Shown piece after piece: positions 5,253-6,755 of a stretch of 6,755 nt of DNA. The translations under genes were made by a program, and so were the position numbers. The notes beneath the pieces were generated by a model. It was not told the DNA's origin and did no database searches. It was given only the letters and a program-made list of their open reading frames with translations. The first letter of the stretch is position 1. Each line of letters starts with the position of its first letter. Source of the stretch: Actinomycetota bacterium (GTDB taxonomy: Bacteria; Actinomycetota; Actinomycetes; Streptosporangiales; Streptosporangiaceae); NCBI GenBank assembly GCA_003242605.1, contig QGUZ01000283.1:1-6755 (forward strand), given 5' to 3'.

Positions 5253-6229
5253 CGCAGGCTCCCCTCCTCCTCGTTGAGCCGCCTCGCCAGCGCCTGGACG
5301 ACCCGGGACGGGCTGGGGCGGCCGAGCCGCTCCGCGAGCCAGACGCTCGTGGCCACCAGGGACTTAAGGGACACGCCGGTCTCGATGCCGAGGCCGTGCA
5401 GCATCCACACCAGGTCCTCGGTGGCGAGGTTGCCGGTGGCGCTCTTGGCGTACGGGCAGCCGCCGATGCCGCCCGCCGAGGCGTCCACCGTGCGCACCCC
5501 GGCGCGCAGCGCGGCGAGCGTGTTCGCCAGCGCCTGGCCGTAGGTGTCGTGGAAGTGCACCGCGAGCCGGTCCGGGGCGATCCCGGCCGCGCGGAACGCG
5601 TCGATCAGGGCGGTCACGTGCCCCGGGGTGCCGACGCCGATCGTGTCGCCGAGGGACAGCTCGTCGCAGCCGAGCTCGAGCAGCCGGGCGCCGACCTCGA
5701 CCACCCGCTCGATCGGCACCGGCCCCTCCCACGGGTCGCCGAAGCACATCGACAGGTAGCCGCGCACCCGCAGCCCGGCCTCCCGGGCCCGGGCCACCAC
5801 CGGCGCGAACATCGCCAGCGACCCGGCGATGTCGCGGTTGAGGTTGCGCCGGGCGAACGTCTCGGTCGCGCTCCCGAAGATCGCGATCTCGGCCACGCCG
5901 CGGCGCAGCGCGCGCTCCAGGCCGCGCTCGTTCGGCACGAGCACCGGCAGCCGCACCCCGGGCAGCGGGCCGAGCCGGTCGAGCAGCTCCTCGGCGTCGG
6001 CGAGCTGCGGCACCCACTTCGGGTGCACGAAGCTCGTCGCCTCGATCACGGTGAGCCCGGCGGCGGCGAGCCGCCGGATGAACTCGGCCTTCACCTCGAC
6101 CGGGATCACCGTGGACTCGTTCTGCAGCCCGTCCCGCGGGCCGACCTCGTAGATCCGGACCGCCTCCGGCAGCCCGTCGAGCGGCACCCGGTACGGCAGG
6201 CCGCCTTCGGCCGGGGTGGTCGCGGTCAT
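5249..6229 (-). CDS. mvaB: Hydroxymethylglutaryl-CoA lyase
   Basis: Cleaves 3-hydroxy-3-methylglutaryl-CoA to acetoacetate and acetyl-CoA, the last step of leucine degradation. The product is 326 residues and has the TIM-barrel HMGL-like pattern. EVGPRDGLQNE (28-38) contains the catalytic R32-D33 pair. VIEATSFVHPKWVPQLAD (61-78) contains E63. HFHDTYGQ (225-232) supplies metal ligands H225 and H227 together with D33. GGIGGCPYAKSATGN (253-267) carries the active-site Cys258 of the flexible loop and N267. These match the residues defined in the human enzyme and separate it from isopropylmalate/homocitrate synthases. The ATG at 6229 overlaps the carboxylase stop as ATGA, and GGAGGAG sits 5 bases upstream of it. 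The reading frame stays open further upstream, but only as a shadow of the carboxylase gene. The downstream gene also overlaps by ATGA, so the three genes are probably translated in a coupled way. Confidence 0.95.
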   Translation of the reverse strand: MTATTPAEGGLPYRVPLDGLPEAVRIYEVGPRDGLQNESTVIPVEVKAEFIRRLAAAGLTVIEATSFVHPKWVPQLADAEELLDRLGPLPGVRLPVLVPNERGLERALRRGVAEIAIFGSATETFARRNLNRDIAGSLAMFAPVVARAREAGLRVRGYLSMCFGDPWEGPVPIERVVEVGARLLELGCDELSLGDTIGVGTPGHVTALIDAFRAAGIAPDRLAVHFHDTYGQALANTLAALRAGVRTVDASAGGIGGCPYAKSATGNLATEDLVWMLHGLGIETGVSLKSLVATSVWLAERLGRPSPSRVVQALARRLNEEEGSLR

Positions 6230-6755
6230 GGCCGCTCCTCCTCCGGCTCGACCACCGCGAGCAGCGCGTCGAGCTCCACGGCGCGGCCCGCGCGCGCGGG
6301 CAGCTCGGTGACCACCCCGTCGATCGGGGCGGTGACCACGTGTTCCATCTTCATCGCCTCGACGATCACCAACGGCTGGCCGCGGGTCACCCGCTCCCCC
6401 TCGGCCACCTTCACCAGCAGCACGGTTCCGGGCATCGGGCTGCGCACCGCCCCGCCGCCGGCCCGGCCCGCGGCGCGCTCGCGCCGCTCGCCGGCGAACT
6501 CGAACCGCCAGGCCGCGCCGCCCGCGCCGAGCCAGAGCACGTCGCCGTCCCGCGCCCAGGCGTACCGGCGGGCGATCCCGCCGAGCTCGACCGTGACCTC
6601 GTCGCCGCCGCGGCCGAGCAGCCGCGCCGGTACGGCGGCGCCGGCGCCGCCGGCCAGGGCGGCGGGGGGGGGGGGGGCGCGCCCCCGCCCCCCCCCCCCC
6701 GCCCCCCCCGCGCCCGGGCGGGGCCGGGGCCACGCCCCGTCTCTTTTACACACCT
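6226..6755 (-). CDS. Acyl-CoA carboxylase alpha subunit, C-terminal biotin-carrier part (partial; probably methylcrotonyl-CoA carboxylase)
   Basis: The gene runs in from the right edge, and only the C-terminal ~145 residues (to about 6660) are credible. The last ~75 residues form a biotinyl/lipoyl carrier domain: SPMPGTVLLVKVAEGERV leads the first half, and EAMKMEHVVTAPIDGVV carries the biotin attachment. The biotinylated Lys codon is the complement of 6349-6351, 41 residues before the end. The preceding beta-rich stretch (DEVTVELGGIARRYAWARDGDVLWL) fits the linker domain between carboxylase and carrier in propionyl-/methylcrotonyl-CoA carboxylase alpha chains. With HMG-CoA lyase and acyl-CoA dehydrogenase downstream, the likely substrate is 3-methylcrotonyl-CoA; acetyl-/propionyl-CoA remain possible. 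An apparent Met at 6753 with Gly/Pro/Arg-rich sequence after it comes from the homopolymer and adapter-like edge and is not a real N-terminus. The stop overlaps the lyase start. Confidence 0.85.
   Translation of the reverse strand, partial: VCKRDGAWPRPRPGAGGAGGGGRGRAPPPPAALAGGAGAAVPARLLGRGGDEVTVELGGIARRYAWARDGDVLWLGAGGAAWRFEFAGERRERAAGRAGGGAVRSPMPGTVLLVKVAEGERVTRGQPLVIVEAMKMEHVVTAPIDGVVTELPARAGRAVELDALLAVVEPEEERP
6664..6755. other. Probable sequencing/assembly artefact at the contig edge
   Basis: A run of about 14 G (6664-6677) is followed by C runs of about 5, 13 and 8 (6682-6709) and a C/G-only stretch. The final 19 bases (6737-6755, CCGTCTCTTTTACACACCT) match the Tn5/Nextera mosaic-end complement CTGTCTCTTATACACATCT at 16 of 19 positions. 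This looks like low-quality read ends plus adapter rather than genomic sequence. The reading frame here happens to be open, but the encoded Gly/Pro/Arg repeats have no family counterpart. Confidence 0.8.

Noticed and set aside
4302..5543. 413-codon open frame on the plus strand opposite the dehydrogenase and lyase
   Set aside because: Antisense shadow of two well-identified enzymes; it crosses their junction and shows no domain of its own.
6230..6733. Long upstream extension of the HMG-CoA lyase frame
   Set aside because: It is Arg/Gly-rich, out of frame with the real carboxylase gene, and partly made of homopolymer artefact; ATG 6229 has an ATGA overlap and a strong Shine-Dalgarno site.

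Overview
This is a very GC-rich window whose third codon positions are almost all G or C. Starts are ATG, Shine-Dalgarno sites are strong, and genes overlap by ATGA or run together in short operons. This points to a high-GC actinomycete. The gene set and style fit Streptosporangiales/Streptomyces-type genomes, but the genus is a guess. No rRNA, tRNA, CRISPR array or insertion sequence was seen.

Left part (1-2164): a truncated FAD-dependent oxidoreductase (phytoene-desaturase-like) runs leftward off the window. It is divergent from a two-gene pseudouridine catabolism operon: psuG (pseudouridine-5'-phosphate glycosidase) and a PfkB-family sugar kinase that is best read as psuK. The kinase would phosphorylate pseudouridine, and PsuG would split the product into uracil and ribose 5-phosphate. 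The 182-bp divergent region holds a 14-bp dyad and other small symmetric elements.

Middle (2165-4052): a 127-bp leader precedes a 569-residue protein that I cannot name. The leader holds four AGCAC repeats spaced 11, 11 and 12 bp apart and a perfect CCACGT-CTC-ACGTGG dyad. The protein has a sigma-70-region-4-like helix-turn-helix, a helical middle, long Ala/Pro linkers, and a C-terminus that appears to carry two copies of an AbrB-like hairpin unit. It is the least ordinary gene here and looks like a DNA-binding regulator. A perfect 10-bp stem lies between its stop codon and that of the convergent operon.

Right part (4053-6755, minus strand): an operon read right to left encodes the C-terminal biotin-carrier part of an acyl-CoA carboxylase alpha subunit, hydroxymethylglutaryl-CoA lyase and an acyl-CoA dehydrogenase. 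Both junctions are ATGA overlaps. This is the usual actinobacterial leucine/branched-chain catabolic cluster: isovaleryl-CoA oxidation, methylcrotonyl-CoA carboxylation, then HMG-CoA cleavage to acetoacetate and acetyl-CoA.

The last ~90 bases are suspect. Long G and C homopolymers are followed by a 19-mer that matches the Tn5/Nextera mosaic end at 16 of 19 positions, so this edge looks like a sequencing or assembly artefact. The apparent N-terminus of the carboxylase fragment should not be trusted there.
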